45,292 nucleotides of DNA from assembly GCA_021806005.1 (NCBI GenBank), contig JAJZDM010000017.1, positions 1 through 45,292 of the forward strand, in the 5' to 3' direction. The translations under genes and the position numbers were made by a program. The stretch comes from Acidobacteriota bacterium. GTDB lineage: Bacteria; Acidobacteriota; Terriglobia; Terriglobales; Acidobacteriaceae. This document shows, piece by piece, positions 9,369 through 19,564 of the stretch (its first letter is position 1; each line of letters opens with the position of its first letter). Under the pieces are notes generated by a model that made no database searches, was not told where the DNA came from, and saw only the letters and a program-made list of their open reading frames with translations.

Positions 9369-10178
9369 ATGGATCCCAAACACACAGAATCCAGCCTCAC
9401 GGAGTCCAGACTCACAGCTCGCATCGACCGCTTTACCGGGCGCGCAGCTACCTACGACCGCTACCGTCTGCGCTACCCCGCCGCAACCGTTCTGGATCGC
9501 CTGAAAGCCTGGTGCGGCCTGCAACCAGAGTGGGCCGTCGCCGACATCGGCGCTGGCACGGGGATGCTCTCTGAAGTCTTTCTCGCCAACGGCAATCCGC
9601 TGCTGGCCATCGAGCCCAACCCGGAGATGCGCGCCATCTGCGAGCAACTCTCCAGCCGCTGGCCGCTCCTCCAGGTCTGCAACGGCACTGCGGAGCAAAC
9701 CGGCCTCGCCGCCGGTTCGGTTGCCGTCGTAGCCGCTGGCCGCGCGTTCCATTGGTTTGACATCCCCCGCGCCCTGCTTGAGTTCCAAAGGATCCTCCAA
9801 CCCGGTGGATGGCTGGTGCTTGTCTCCTACGGCCGCGCCAAAGATGACTCCCCGCAGTCCATGGCCTTTGAGGATCTCCTCATCACCCATGGCACGGACT
9901 ACGCCTACATCCGTGCCGGCTATCGCGTTCACGAGAATCTGGACCAGGTCTTCTCTGCCGATCACCACAGCGAAAAGATATCTGGCCAGCAGGTCCTGGA
10001 CTGGGACTCTCTCCTCGGCCAGACGCAGTCTCTCTCCGTCATTCCAAAGCCCGAACACCCCGGCTACCCCGCCTTCGAGCAGCAGCTTCGCAGCTTCTTT
10101 CGCACCTACGCCGTGGACGGCCTGCTCACAGTTCCAACCTCCTGCTGGATCGACGCCGGCCGCATCACCACCTCATAG
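9369..10178 (+). CDS. Class I SAM-dependent methyltransferase
   Basis: The 269-aa protein contains RFTGRAATYDRYRLRYP near the N-terminus and the SAM-binding motif I VADIGAGTGMLSE (about residues 57-69). An acidic end of strand 2 (LAIEPNPEMR) and the motif IV/V region GRAFHWFDIP follow, the pattern of Methyltransf_11/25 proteins. The substrate is unknown. The open frame continues upstream to 9162, but that part is antisense to the glycosyltransferase gene and is not family-like, so I chose the ATG at 9369 (MDPKHTESS). Confidence 0.85.
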   Translation: MDPKHTESSLTESRLTARIDRFTGRAATYDRYRLRYPAATVLDRLKAWCGLQPEWAVADIGAGTGMLSEVFLANGNPLLAIEPNPEMRAICEQLSSRWPLLQVCNGTAEQTGLAAGSVAVVAAGRAFHWFDIPRALLEFQRILQPGGWLVLVSYGRAKDDSPQSMAFEDLLITHGTDYAYIRAGYRVHENLDQVFSADHHSEKISGQQVLDWDSLLGQTQSLSVIPKPEHPGYPAFEQQLRSFFRTYAVDGLLTVPTSCWIDAGRITTS

Positions 10179-10571
10179 GGCGATCAAACACACCTGGCTC
10201 AGGTATGTTTGCAAGATATCGCGCCATCCGCTTTCAGCCGATCGTCCGCATAATACCGAACACCTGACAGAGCCGGCGCGGCGGCGCTTCCCCCTCCATG
10301 GGTGCAACCCCGAACGTCACGCGTTGGTGCCGGATCTGCATCGGTTGAATCGGCATGGTCTTTACCCCTCGGCGCTCGCTCACGCCAAAGGATAAAGGAT
10401 CTCCGGAGACTTCCTGGACACCAGGTCACAGCACTGCATCGTCGTCAAGACGGCGCTTCGCAGGATGCTGGACCTGGAACTGGAACAACTGCTGAAGGAG
10501 CAGCCACACCCACTCCATAACATCCCGACGAACTCAACCATCTCCAGCTCTAGGTCGCCTCTACCTGCGCC
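10179..10571. other. 393-bp spacer with no recognisable gene
   Basis: This convergent gap lies between the methyltransferase and carB. Apart from the hairpin at 10186-10210 I see nothing supportable. Short open frames on both strands give no family-like protein. It could hold a decayed gene. Confidence 0.5.
10186..10210 (+). terminator. Hairpin just after the methyltransferase gene, possible weak terminator
   Basis: The arms AAACACACCT (10186-10195) and AGGTATGTTT (10201-10210) pair at 9 of 10 positions around the loop GGCTC. It lies 8 nt after the stop codon. The T run is only three bases, so termination is uncertain. Confidence 0.35.
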
Positions 10572-13500
10572 CTACACCCTTGCGGCGTGCAGTTCCTGCA
10601 GCGACTCGACGTGGTACTCACCCTTCTGCAGCGCCTCAATCCCATCCGCCGCCGCTCGGGTTGCGGCCAGCGTCGTAATCGTGGCTACCCTTGCACTCAC
10701 CGCGGCTCTTCGGATCGCCGCCTCATCGAAGACACTCATCTGTCCGCTGGGCGTATTCACGATCAGTTGAATCCGATCGCTCTTGATCAGATCCACCACA
10801 TTCGGCCGGCCTTCCTTCACGGCAAAGATGCGTTCCACCTGCATCCCCGCCTCTTCCAGAATATCGGCGGTGCCGTGCGTTGCCACCAGCTTGAAACCCA
10901 TATCCACAAACCGCCGCGCCAGGGGCGCGAGGGAGAGCTTGTCGTGAGCATTGACGCTGAAGAACACGGTTCCCTCCGTCGGCAAACGCTGGCCGGCCGC
11001 GATCTGCGCCTTCGCGAAAGCCTCGCCGAATGTCCGGCCCACGCCCATCACCTCACCGGTGGAGCGCATCTCCGGTCCAAGCACCGGATCAACACCCTGG
11101 AACTTGCCCCACGGAAACACAGGCGACTTCACGAAGAAGTGCTCACCCGTGCCGAGATCCCTGCCACTGGCCACCTGTTCGGGAAGAAGTTCCTTCAGGG
11201 ACTTTCCCGTCATCAACCGCGAAGCGATCTTGGCCAACTGCACGCCCGTAGCCTTGGAGACATACGGCACGGTACGCGATGCCCGTGGATTCACCTCGAT
11301 CACAAATACCTTGCCGCGCTGCACGGCGAACTGCAGATTCGCAAGGCCGATCACGTTCAGCCGCATCACCAGCTTGCGCGTATAGCCGCGAATGGTCTCC
11401 AGCACCTCCGGGCTCAGGTCCACCGCCGGCAAAACGCAACTGGAATCGCCCGAATGCACCCCTGCCTCTTCGATGTGCTGCATGATTCCGGCAATCACCA
11501 CATCCTTGCCATCACACAGCGCATCCACATCCACCTCCTGCGCGTCCTCCAAAAAGTGGTCGATCAGCACCGGCCGCTCCTGCGAGTACTCGATCGCCGT
11601 GGACATATACCGCACCACATCGGCCTCGTCATAGGCGATCACCATCGCGCGCCCGCCCAGCACATAACTCGGCCTCACCAACACTGGGAACTCCACCCGC
11701 CGTGCTCCCGCCAGAGCCTCTTCCACGCTGGTCGCCATCGCACCCTGGGGCTGCGGAATCTCGAGCTCTTCGATCAGCTTTCCAAACCGTTTGCGATCCT
11801 CGGCCAGATCGATCGACTCCGGCGAGGTACCAATGATCGGCACTCCGGCTGCCTTCAACGGCAGGCTCAGGTTCAGCGGCGTCTGCCCGCCAAACTGTAC
11901 GATCATCCCGATCTGCGCTCCTCCGCTGGCCTCATGCTCGTAAACCGCCAGCACATCCTCCAGCGTCAGCGGCTCGAAGTACAAACGATCGCTGGTGTCA
12001 TAGTCCGTCGATACCGTCTCCGGATTGCAGTTCACCATGATCGTCTCGTAGCCATCATCGCGCAGGGCAAAGGCGGCATGGCAGCAGCAGTAGTCGAACT
12101 CGATACCCTGTCCAATCCGGTTGGGTCCACTGCCCAGAATGATCACCTTCTTGTTGGCCGTTGGCGGAGCCTCATCCTCCTCGTCGTAACAGCTATAAAG
12201 ATACGGCGTCCGGCTCTCGAACTCCGCGGCGCAGGTATCCACCAGCTTGTACACCGGCTTCACACCCAGCTTCTTGCGCAGTTCTCGTACCTTCCCTGCC
12301 CCGGAGGACCCTTCATCCGGCAGGCCAAAGGTCGCCGCCAGACGGGCATCACTCAACCCCATCCGCTTGGCCCTCCGCAACTCTTCGGCCCCAATCCCCT
12401 CGATGCCCGCTTCACCCGCCACCTTCAGTTCATCGGCGATCTGCTTCATCTGGTGCAGAAACCACGGATCCATCTGGGTAAAACGGGCCACCTCGCGCAC
12501 GCTCCATCCATGCTCAAAGGCATAGCGGAGGTAGGCCATCCGGTCTGGGCTGGGTGTCACCATCTTCTGCCGCAACCGGCGCGGATCAATACTGTCCCCG
12601 GTTCCCTTCTTACCCGTCTCCAGGGAGCGCATGGCCTTCATCAGGGCCTCTTTGAACGTGCGCCCGATCGCCATCACCTCACCCACGCTCTTCATCTGCG
12701 GAGCCAGGGTGTCATCCGATCCCGGAAACTTCTCAAACTGCCACTTGGGAATCTTCACCACCACATAGTCAATCGTCGGCTCAAAACACGCCGGCGTAGC
12801 CTTGGTGATATCGTTCTGCAACTCATCCAGGGTGTAACCCACCGCCAGCCGCGCCGCGATCTTGGCGATGGGAAAACCGGTCGCCTTGCTGGCCAGGGCG
12901 CTGGATCGGGAGACGCGCGGGTTCATCTCAATCACCGTCATCCGACCGTCCAGGGGGTTCACCGCAAACTGCACGTTGCTTCCTCCCGTCTCGACGCCAA
13001 TCTCGCGCATCACGGCAATCGAAGCATCGCGCATCCTCTGGAACTCGCGATCGGTCAGCGTCTGAGCCGGCGCCACTGTAATCGAATCGCCGGTGTGCAC
13101 TCCCATGGGGTCAAAGTTCTCAATGGAGCAGATGATCACGACGTTATCCTTCAGGTCGCGCACCACCTCCATCTCGTACTCCTTCCACCCCAGCACACTC
13201 TCTTCCAGCAGACACTCGTGCACCGGCGAAAGGTCCAGCCCGCGGGAGAGAATCTCCGTCAGCTCCTCGCGGTTATAGGCGATCCCGCCGCCGGAGCCGC
13301 CCAGCGTAAAACTGGGCCGCACCACCACCGGAAAGCCGATCTTGCTGGCAAACTCCAACCCGCTGCCGGTGTTGTTCACCAGCATCGACTTGGGCATATC
13401 CAGCCCGATCTTGCTCATCGCGTCTTTGAACAGGAGCCGGTCCTCGGCCTTCTTGATGGGCCCCAGCTTGGCTCCGATCAACTCGATGCCGTACCGCTCC

Positions 13501-13853
13501 AGCACTCCACCATCCGCCAGATCCACGGCCAGATTCAAGGCCGTCTGCCCACCAACCGTTGGCAACACCGCAAAGACGCCTGACTGGCCGCGGCGTTTCA
13601 TCCACTCCGTCTCCTGGCGCAGAATCTCCGTCAGATATCCCAGCGTCAACGGCTCTACATAGGTCCGATCAGCCACCTCGGGGTCGGTCATGATGGAGGC
13701 CGGGTTGGAGTTCACCAGCACCACCTCATAGCCTTCAGCCTTCAGCGCCTTGCAAGCCTGCGTCCCGGAGTAATCAAACTCCGCCGACTGCCCAATCACA
13801 ATCGGCCCGGAGCCGATCACCAGTATCTTCGTGATGTCATTCCGACGTGGCAT
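10572..13853 (-). CDS. carB: Carbamoyl-phosphate synthase large subunit
   Basis: The 1093-aa protein is the ammonia-using, ATP-dependent subunit that makes carbamoyl phosphate for arginine and pyrimidine synthesis. It starts with the family opening [22 protein letters not shown] and contains two homologous ATP-grasp halves. The second half opens at [21 protein letters not shown]. Both halves carry the ENFDPMGVH or VHSGDSS type segments and [14 protein letters not shown] or [14 protein letters not shown] ligand motifs. An MGS-like allosteric domain ends the protein ([19 protein letters not shown]). The length is normal. carA lies upstream on the same strand, separated by an unusually long 258-bp gap in which only a doubtful 55-codon frame is present. 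Confidence 0.97.
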   Translation of the reverse strand: MPRRNDITKILVIGSGPIVIGQSAEFDYSGTQACKALKAEGYEVVLVNSNPASIMTDPEVADRTYVEPLTLGYLTEILRQETEWMKRRGQSGVFAVLPTVGGQTALNLAVDLADGGVLERYGIELIGAKLGPIKKAEDRLLFKDAMSKIGLDMPKSMLVNNTGSGLEFASKIGFPVVVRPSFTLGGSGGGIAYNREELTEILSRGLDLSPVHECLLEESVLGWKEYEMEVVRDLKDNVVIICSIENFDPMGVHTGDSITVAPAQTLTDREFQRMRDASIAVMREIGVETGGSNVQFAVNPLDGRMTVIEMNPRVSRSSALASKATGFPIAKIAARLAVGYTLDELQNDITKATPACFEPTIDYVVVKIPKWQFEKFPGSDDTLAPQMKSVGEVMAIGRTFKEALMKAMRSLETGKKGTGDSIDPRRLRQKMVTPSPDRMAYLRYAFEHGWSVREVARFTQMDPWFLHQMKQIADELKVAGEAGIEGIGAEELRRAKRMGLSDARLAATFGLPDEGSSGAGKVRELRKKLGVKPVYKLVDTCAAEFESRTPYLYSCYDEEDEAPPTANKKVIILGSGPNRIGQGIEFDYCCCHAAFALRDDGYETIMVNCNPETVSTDYDTSDRLYFEPLTLEDVLAVYEHEASGGAQIGMIVQFGGQTPLNLSLPLKAAGVPIIGTSPESIDLAEDRKRFGKLIEELEIPQPQGAMATSVEEALAGARRVEFPVLVRPSYVLGGRAMVIAYDEADVVRYMSTAIEYSQERPVLIDHFLEDAQEVDVDALCDGKDVVIAGIMQHIEEAGVHSGDSSCVLPAVDLSPEVLETIRGYTRKLVMRLNVIGLANLQFAVQRGKVFVIEVNPRASRTVPYVSKATGVQLAKIASRLMTGKSLKELLPEQVASGRDLGTGEHFFVKSPVFPWGKFQGVDPVLGPEMRSTGEVMGVGRTFGEAFAKAQIAAGQRLPTEGTVFFSVNAHDKLSLAPLARRFVDMGFKLVATHGTADILEEAGMQVERIFAVKEGRPNVVDLIKSDRIQLIVNTPSGQMSVFDEAAIRRAAVSARVATITTLAATRAAADGIEALQKGEYHVESLQELHAARV

Positions 13854-14111
13854 CTCTTACCTGTTCTCCTGAACCTAATGCTCCTCCAGCGTGGGCGGAA
13901 CTTACGCTCTGCCGCTGGTACATTCAACAAGGACCCGGCTTCCGTTGCAGGGCATCCTTCGGCGACCGCGCCTCATCGGCTCACGCCGTACAAGACCGGC
14001 AGCACCCCGATCGACTTCCGTCACCTGATAGAAGCCAATCCCGCGCAACGTCAGTCCGCAAAGCTCCATGCCAGGCGGTGGATCGCGCGGAGATCTCCTT
14101 CCCGATCAATA

Positions 14112-15257
14112 TCAACGCTTCTTCCAGTCCTCCATCATCTTCCGGAAGTCCCGGAACAGATAATGCGAATCATGAGGCCCCGGGCTGGCCTCCGGGTGAT
14201 ACTGCACGCTGAACATCGGGTCGGTCGCATGCCGCAGCCCGGCCAGCGTATCGTCATTCAGATTTGTGTGGGTCTGCACAACGTCCGCCGGCAAACTCGC
14301 AGGATCCACATTGAAGTTGTGGTTCTGCGCCGTAATCTCCACCTTGCCTGTCGCCAGGTTCTTGATCGGGTGGTTGCCGCCGTGGTGGCCGAACTTCAGC
14401 TTGTAGGTCTTGCCTCCCAGCGCGATGCCAAAGATCTGGTGTCCCAGGCAGATCCCGAACAGCGGCACCTTGCCCTTCAGATCCCGCACGCTCTGCACCG
14501 CATACTCCAGCGGCTCCGGGTCTCCAGGCCCGTTGGAGAAGAAGACTCCATCCGGCGCCATGGCCATCACCTCGCTCGCGCTCGTCCGGGCCGGCACAAC
14601 CGTCACCCGGCAGTTCTCCCGGGCCAGCATCCGCAGAATGTTCTGCTTGATGCCAAAGTCATAAGCCACCACATGCAGCGTGGTCTTCGCACTGGCCTCT
14701 GCATCCGCGCCCGGCAACAGTTTGTCACCCGTCTCATTCTTCGGCTCGGCAGCGTCCCACACGTAGGGCTTCGTGGTGCTTACCACACTGGCCAGATCTG
14801 TTCCTTCCATCTTCTTGTGCGCCCGCGCCTTGGCCACCAGGGCATCGACGTCGTCCACGGCTGTGGAGATCACCCCGCGAAGGCATCCCTTGTCCCGGAG
14901 ATGCCGCACCACGGCCCGAGTATCAATCTCGGAGATCACCGGTACGTCGTTCCGCTCCAGATACTCGTCGGCGACCTCGGTTGCTCGCCAGTTCGAGCTC
15001 ATCAGCGAAAACTCCCGCACCACCAAACCCTCGATATACGGGCGCGCCGACTCCGCATCGCTGGGCGAAGTGCCATAGTTTCCAATGTGTGGACTGGTCA
15101 GGACAACAATCTGCCCCGAATAGGACGGGTCGGTAAAGATCTCCTGATAGCCCGTCATGGAGGTGTTGAAGACCACCTCGCCTACACGCTCGGAGAACGA
15201 TCCATGTGCCTTGCCCCTGAACAGGCGCCCGTCTTCGAGGGCGAGAATCGCTTGCAT
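14112..15257 (-). CDS. carA: Carbamoyl-phosphate synthase small (glutaminase) subunit
   Basis: The 381-aa protein supplies ammonia from glutamine to CarB. The N-terminal CPSase domain has [18 protein letters not shown] and [24 protein letters not shown]. The class I glutaminase domain has the nucleophile motif FGICLGHQ and the His-Glu pair in [12 protein letters not shown]. The ribosome site GGGAGAGGG directly precedes the ATG at 15257. It is transcribed toward carB. Confidence 0.96.
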   Translation of the reverse strand: MQAILALEDGRLFRGKAHGSFSERVGEVVFNTSMTGYQEIFTDPSYSGQIVVLTSPHIGNYGTSPSDAESARPYIEGLVVREFSLMSSNWRATEVADEYLERNDVPVISEIDTRAVVRHLRDKGCLRGVISTAVDDVDALVAKARAHKKMEGTDLASVVSTTKPYVWDAAEPKNETGDKLLPGADAEASAKTTLHVVAYDFGIKQNILRMLARENCRVTVVPARTSASEVMAMAPDGVFFSNGPGDPEPLEYAVQSVRDLKGKVPLFGICLGHQIFGIALGGKTYKLKFGHHGGNHPIKNLATGKVEITAQNHNFNVDPASLPADVVQTHTNLNDDTLAGLRHATDPMFSVQYHPEASPGPHDSHYLFRDFRKMMEDWKKR

Positions 15258-15486
15258 ACCCTCTCCCTTATGCTGAGATTGATCGTTCGCCCCGTATCCG
15301 ACCAGTTAGCGAGAGGATCACTTGATTCTATCAGCACCCGCTGTCAAAAATCTCTCCGAGCGAGCCCTTGTTCGGATCTTTGAGCTTCCCATGGCGACCA
15401 CCGGCAACCAGCGCAGGTCAACTCCGGGCGCAGATCCGTCCCACAGCGGAGTGAGCGCCGCTCCGGCCACAGGATCTGTGCTCTCT

Positions 15487-15852
15487 CTACGCGGTCTCGT
15501 CCACAGGCATCTCCAGCCATACCTCTTCGGCCTCCACCTTCACCGGATAGACCTCCACCTTCCCCTTCGCCGGCGCCGCTGCCAACCCTGTCTGCACGTC
15601 GAACGCCCAGGCATGCCATGGGCACAGCACCGCGCCTCCCTCAATCCAGCCCGCCCCCAACGGCCCCTGCCGGTGCGGGCAAATATTGTCCAGCGCCGCA
15701 AACCTTCCCTCCACCTGTGCCAGGCAGATAGGCACACCCCTGATCTCGGCCTCCATTACATGGTTGTCCTCCGGAGCCTCCTTCAAACTGCACAACCGAA
15801 CCCACTCCCCCACGTCCTTCTCCCTCCCGTTCTGCTGGCTCTTTCCCTTCAT
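15487..15852 (-). CDS. Rieske-type [2Fe-2S] protein
   Basis: The 121-aa protein has one Rieske cluster motif pair, CPHRQGPLG and CPWHAWAFD (C-x-H ... C-x2-H), and resembles the small NirD/BphF-type ferredoxin subunits. It would carry electrons for an oxygenase or reductase that is not in the neighbourhood. The open frame extends to 15990, but that part overlaps the divergent hydrolase gene. I placed the start at the ATG at 15852 (MKGKSQQN), although its ribosome site is weak. Confidence 0.85.
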   Translation of the reverse strand: MKGKSQQNGREKDVGEWVRLCSLKEAPEDNHVMEAEIRGVPICLAQVEGRFAALDNICPHRQGPLGAGWIEGGAVLCPWHAWAFDVQTGLAAAPAKGKVEVYPVKVEAEEVWLEMPVDETA

Positions 15853-15919
15853 GATTCCGCTCTGCCTTCCACTTGCGAGAGCACTCGGCATGAGATGCTG
15901 TAAATGACCTCGAAGGACC

Positions 15920-16801
15920 ATGCCTGCCAGATCCAAACCGGGCCGTAACCCATCCACGGCGACTTCCAGATCCTCCAAACCGGCACGCATGCAACTCCGC
16001 TACGCCCCGGATACCCAACCCGGCACCAAGCCAGCGGAGGCAATTCCCCTGGTCGAACTGGGTTGGATCCTCAAAGCGCTGGCCATCGTTTTCCTGGCCG
16101 CCTTCCTCTGCGCCTACGGGACCATCTGCATCCTCTTCTCGCGCACCCAGTGGCAGATCATTCTCCATCCCTCCCGCACCGTGGCTGCCACCCCGGCATC
16201 CTTCAACGCCTCTTATACCGCGGTGCAGTTCGGCGTCGACAACTCCGGCCTGCCCCAGCTTACCGGATGGTGGATTCCCGCCCCCTCCCAGACCCTCCGC
16301 AGCGCTCTGATCCTTCCCTCCGGTAACGGATCCAGCGCAGACGCCCTTCCGGCTGCCCGTCTCCTTCATCAGCAGAACCTGAACGTCCTGCTCTTCGACT
16401 ATCGCGGTTACGGCCACTCCGGCGGTGAACATCCCACCCAGGCCACCATGGAGGCCGATGCAGGTGCCGCGCTTGCTTACCTGACCTCTACGCGCTCCAT
16501 CCCCCCATCCTCCATCGCCGTCTACGGCATCGGCCTTGGAGCCTCTCTCGCCGTCCATCTCTGCGCACAGAACCCGGCTCTGCCGGCGCTCATCCTCCAA
16601 TCCCCTGACGGCGACACGGAGAAACGGGTCCGCCAGGATTCACGCTCCCGGCTCACTCCCTTCCATCACCTCTTCAACGAGCCGTTCGCGCTCAACGCGC
16701 CCCTGCGCCGCCTCCCCACTCCCCGGCTCATCCTCAACGGTTCGCCCAACCCCGCAGACCTCGCCCCGTTCCTCTCGGCGCATCTCCCGCCCAGCCGCTA
16801 A
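15920..16801 (+). CDS. Membrane-anchored alpha/beta-hydrolase-fold protein lacking its catalytic residues
   Basis: The 293-aa protein has one N-terminal transmembrane helix (about 48-73). It then has an ABHD12/13/17-like fold with LLFDYRGYGHSGG (157-169). The nucleophile elbow, normally G-x-S-x-G, reads GIGLG (203-207), so Gly205 replaces the serine. The usual oxyanion HGN reads SGN. The acid region, normally HGxxD, reads LNGSPNPAD. The chain stops before the expected catalytic His. It is probably a pseudoenzyme or a decaying gene. The stop codon uses the first base of the palindromic element at 16801-16912, so that element may have shortened it. The start is secure: AAGGA lies 3 nt before the ATG. 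Confidence 0.75.
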   Translation: MPARSKPGRNPSTATSRSSKPARMQLRYAPDTQPGTKPAEAIPLVELGWILKALAIVFLAAFLCAYGTICILFSRTQWQIILHPSRTVAATPASFNASYTAVQFGVDNSGLPQLTGWWIPAPSQTLRSALILPSGNGSSADALPAARLLHQQNLNVLLFDYRGYGHSGGEHPTQATMEADAGAALAYLTSTRSIPPSSIAVYGIGLGASLAVHLCAQNPALPALILQSPDGDTEKRVRQDSRSRLTPFHHLFNEPFALNAPLRRLPTPRLILNGSPNPADLAPFLSAHLPPSR

Positions 16802-16912
16802 GCATTTTCAGTGTGGATATAGAGGAATGTCTGGACCACTACGGGCGTCTTCCCCTAATGAAGACGCCGTTGCAAGCCATTTTTCTGGATATCCGTCAAC
16901 ACTGAAAATGCT
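16801..16912. repeat. 112-bp imperfect palindromic element with 14-bp terminal inverted repeats
   Basis: The ends are exact inverted copies: AGCATTTTCAGTGT (16801-16814) and ACACTGAAAATGCT (16899-16912). A second nested hairpin has arms GCGTCTTC (16846-16852 region) and GAAGACGC (16860-16867). GGATAT occurs next to both arms. The whole unit can fold into one long stem, as MITE- or REP-like elements do. I see no clear target-site duplication. It sits between two convergent genes and could also end transcription. Confidence 0.6.
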
Positions 16913-16975
16913 ATAACCCTTCTTTCAGCGCCCTTGGATCGCTCTGTCCGGAAGATGTTGCCCGAACGCAGACAA

Positions 16976-17001
16976 GCGGATCTTCCTGCAGGAAGATCCG
17001 C
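16976..17001. repeat. Perfect 26-bp palindrome (REP-like)
   Basis: The sequence is fully self-complementary: 12-bp arms starting GCGGATCTTCC meet at a central TGCA. It lies in the convergent spacer between the hydrolase-like gene and the E1 gene. Such palindromes are typical of REP elements or strong hairpins. No poly-T tail follows on either strand. Confidence 0.55.
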
Positions 17002-17044
17002 CTCGCAAGTTCCTTGCTCCGCGCGCATGAACGGCGGTTCTGTT

Positions 17045-19309
17045 CTAGTACCTCGCCAGATCGCGCATCGCCTTGAAGAGATGCTCCGCCTGGGGAAGAA
17101 TCTCATTCTCCAGCAGCGGCTGGTAGGCCACAAACGTGTCCATGGCGCCAACCCTCCGCACCGGAGCATCCAGATCATCGAACAGCTCTTCTCCGATCCG
17201 CGCAGCGATCTCCGCCCCATATCCCCAGCTCTTCATGTCCTCATGCGCCACCAGCACCTTGCTGGTCTTCTTCACCGATGCCGCAATCGTCTCCCAGTCA
17301 TACGGGCTTAGCGTACGCAGATCGATCAGTTCAACATCCACTCCAAGCTCCCGTTCCATCCGCTCCGCCGCCTGCAGCGCCCTGGGCACCACGGCTCCAT
17401 AGGTGATCACCGTCAGGTCCTTACCCGGTCTCACAATCGAAGCCTTCCCAAACGGAATCATGTACTCCGGTCCCGGATACGGCGCTCTCCCGAATACTGC
17501 CCGGTACAGGTTCTTGTGTTCAAGAAACAGCACCGGGTCATCGCAGCGGATGGCGGTCCGCAGCAAGCCGATCGCATCCAGCGCATTGGAGGGCATCACC
17601 ACCCGCACCCCGGGAGTGTGGGTAAAGATGCTCTCCCCCGACTGCGAGTGATAGATGGACCCCCCCGTCAGATAACCACCCGCGGGAACGCGCATCACCA
17701 GCGGGCAACTGAACTGTCCGTTCGAGCGCCATCGCATCAGAGACAACTCATTTCGCATCTGGTGCATGGCCGGCCAGATGTAGTCAAAGAACTGGATCTC
17801 CACCACGGGCTTCAATCCGCGCACCGCCATTCCAATGGCGCGCCCGGCGATGTTCGCCTCTGCCAGCGGGGAGTTCCACACCCGATCCTTCCCAAACTCC
17901 TTCTGCAGCCCGTGCGTAACCTTGAAGACGCCACCCTTCCCCTTGAGCTTGTTTTGCTTCAGGCCGGAGTCCCGCGTAAGGTCGGCGACATCTTCGCCAA
18001 AGACGACAATCCGGTCATCCCGCCTCATCTCGTCGCGCAGGCAGTGATTGATCTGGTCCAGCATCGTATGCTCGGTGGTGCTCACAGTCGGCTTCACCGC
18101 TGTGGCAAACACCTCATCGGTCGGCTTGAGCTCCTCCGAATAAACGTGCTTCAGAATGGACTCCGGCTGCGCCAACACTGCCGACAAGGCTCTGTCGGTA
18201 GCCCGCTGCACCTCCTCATCCACCTTGCGCTCCAGCTCATTGATCCCCTCGGCATCCAGGATCCCCTCACGCAGCAGCCACATCTGCATCCGCGAGATCG
18301 GATCCTTCAGCGCGTCGGCCTGGATCTCCTCCGCACTCCGGTAGTTTGTCTCGTCATCGGACTGCGAGTGGGAGTACAGCCGGACCACATGCGCGTGCAC
18401 CAACGCCGGCCCGCGTCCCGCCCGGCAGTAAGCCACAGCCTCCTCCATCGCCGCATAGCTGGCGATCGCATCGGTCCCATCCACCTCGGCAAAGTGGAAG
18501 TTGGGGAAGTTGGCGATCAATCGGGAGATGTTCCCCCCCGGCGTATTCGTCTCTACCGGCGTTGAGATGGCATAGCTGTTGTCTTCCACAAGGTACAGCA
18601 CAGGAAGCTTTTCATTCGAAGCCGTATTCAACGACTCCCAGAACTCTCCCTGGCTGGTGGACCCCTCCCCGAGCGACACATAGGTCACCTCATCGGGATA
18701 AAAGGTCACATTCTTGAACTGGCGATAGTCCATCATTTCGGGAGCTGGTCTCTTTCCAGCCTCTGGATGTCCGGACAGGTACCGTCCCGCCTCCGCACAG
18801 CCCACCGCCTGCAGGCATTGTGTCGTGGTCGAGGATGACGGTGACACGATATTCAACTGCGGACTCGTCCAGTGGGAAGGCATCTGCCGGCCCCCGCTCG
18901 CCGGATCATTCGCCGCGCCTACGGCCTGCAACAACTGATCCTCCACCGTGTTTCCCAGCGTCAGGCACAGCGCCCGGTCGCGATAGTAGGGAAAGAACCA
19001 ATCATGGCCCGGCTTCAGCGCCATTCCAGCGGCTACCTGCACCGCCTCCTGCCCCGCGGCGGAGATCTGGAAAAAGATCTTCTGCTGCTTCTTCAGCTGG
19101 ATCTCGCGATCGTCGGTCCGCCGCGACAGGTACATCAGCCGATAGAACTCGATTAACTGCTCGCGCCCCAGCCCCGCACGGCTGCTCTGCTTCTGGCTCT
19201 TCTCCTCGGCTCCATCGCGAGCCTCCACCAGGGTCCTTCCCCCGCCTCTCACAACTCCTGCCGGCGCACGTTCTGCTGACCTGCCTTGAAGACCATTCTT
19301 CTGTACCAC
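17045..19309 (-). CDS. 2-oxoacid dehydrogenase E1, fused alpha and beta subunits (branched-chain/pyruvate type)
   Basis: This ThDP enzyme decarboxylates a 2-oxo acid and passes the acyl group to lipoyl-E2. The alpha half comes first, with [10 protein letters not shown] and the ThDP motif [11 protein letters not shown] ... NSYAIS. The beta half follows, with [35 protein letters not shown] and [15 protein letters not shown]-type sequence (seen as [15 protein letters not shown]). Alpha and beta are separate genes in most bacteria. The frame is open up to 19483. I prefer the GTG at 19309 because a strong GGAAGGGGGAG site lies 7 nt before it, giving about 754 aa. No E2 or E3 gene is in the window. 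The exact 2-oxo acid cannot be told; branched-chain is the usual assignment. Confidence 0.88.
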   Translation of the reverse strand: MVQKNGLQGRSAERAPAGVVRGGGRTLVEARDGAEEKSQKQSSRAGLGREQLIEFYRLMYLSRRTDDREIQLKKQQKIFFQISAAGQEAVQVAAGMALKPGHDWFFPYYRDRALCLTLGNTVEDQLLQAVGAANDPASGGRQMPSHWTSPQLNIVSPSSSTTTQCLQAVGCAEAGRYLSGHPEAGKRPAPEMMDYRQFKNVTFYPDEVTYVSLGEGSTSQGEFWESLNTASNEKLPVLYLVEDNSYAISTPVETNTPGGNISRLIANFPNFHFAEVDGTDAIASYAAMEEAVAYCRAGRGPALVHAHVVRLYSHSQSDDETNYRSAEEIQADALKDPISRMQMWLLREGILDAEGINELERKVDEEVQRATDRALSAVLAQPESILKHVYSEELKPTDEVFATAVKPTVSTTEHTMLDQINHCLRDEMRRDDRIVVFGEDVADLTRDSGLKQNKLKGKGGVFKVTHGLQKEFGKDRVWNSPLAEANIAGRAIGMAVRGLKPVVEIQFFDYIWPAMHQMRNELSLMRWRSNGQFSCPLVMRVPAGGYLTGGSIYHSQSGESIFTHTPGVRVVMPSNALDAIGLLRTAIRCDDPVLFLEHKNLYRAVFGRAPYPGPEYMIPFGKASIVRPGKDLTVITYGAVVPRALQAAERMERELGVDVELIDLRTLSPYDWETIAASVKKTSKVLVAHEDMKSWGYGAEIAARIGEELFDDLDAPVRRVGAMDTFVAYQPLLENEILPQAEHLFKAMRDLARY

Positions 19310-19564
19310 AGCGAGTCTCCCCCTTCCTGAACCATCGAAGATTCTACTCACATCTACACCCTCCAGAGTAGTCCCCTTCTTTCCACAGACCGATCGGTAG
19401 CCGGAAACCGCCCAACTCCCTGGCTTCAACTCCCCTCTTCCGTCCGTCTGCCTCCAGCCCCCTCCGGCACCTATTGATTGCACTTTCTCTTCGGGTCAAA
19501 CCCTCGCTCCAGTATTCTTTGCATGGAAGATATCCTGAAGATACCCTAAGGACAACCCCTTTCG

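Noticed and set aside
10587-13583. 998-codon open frame on the plus strand opposite carB
   Set aside because: It is antisense to a certain carB gene. The translation is His/Arg/Gln-rich and matches no family; it is an artefact of high-GC codon bias.
13854-14111. 55-codon minus-strand frame between carA and carB (MELCGLTLRG...)
   Set aside because: It has no convincing ribosome site and no recognisable similarity; it may be chance in a long spacer.
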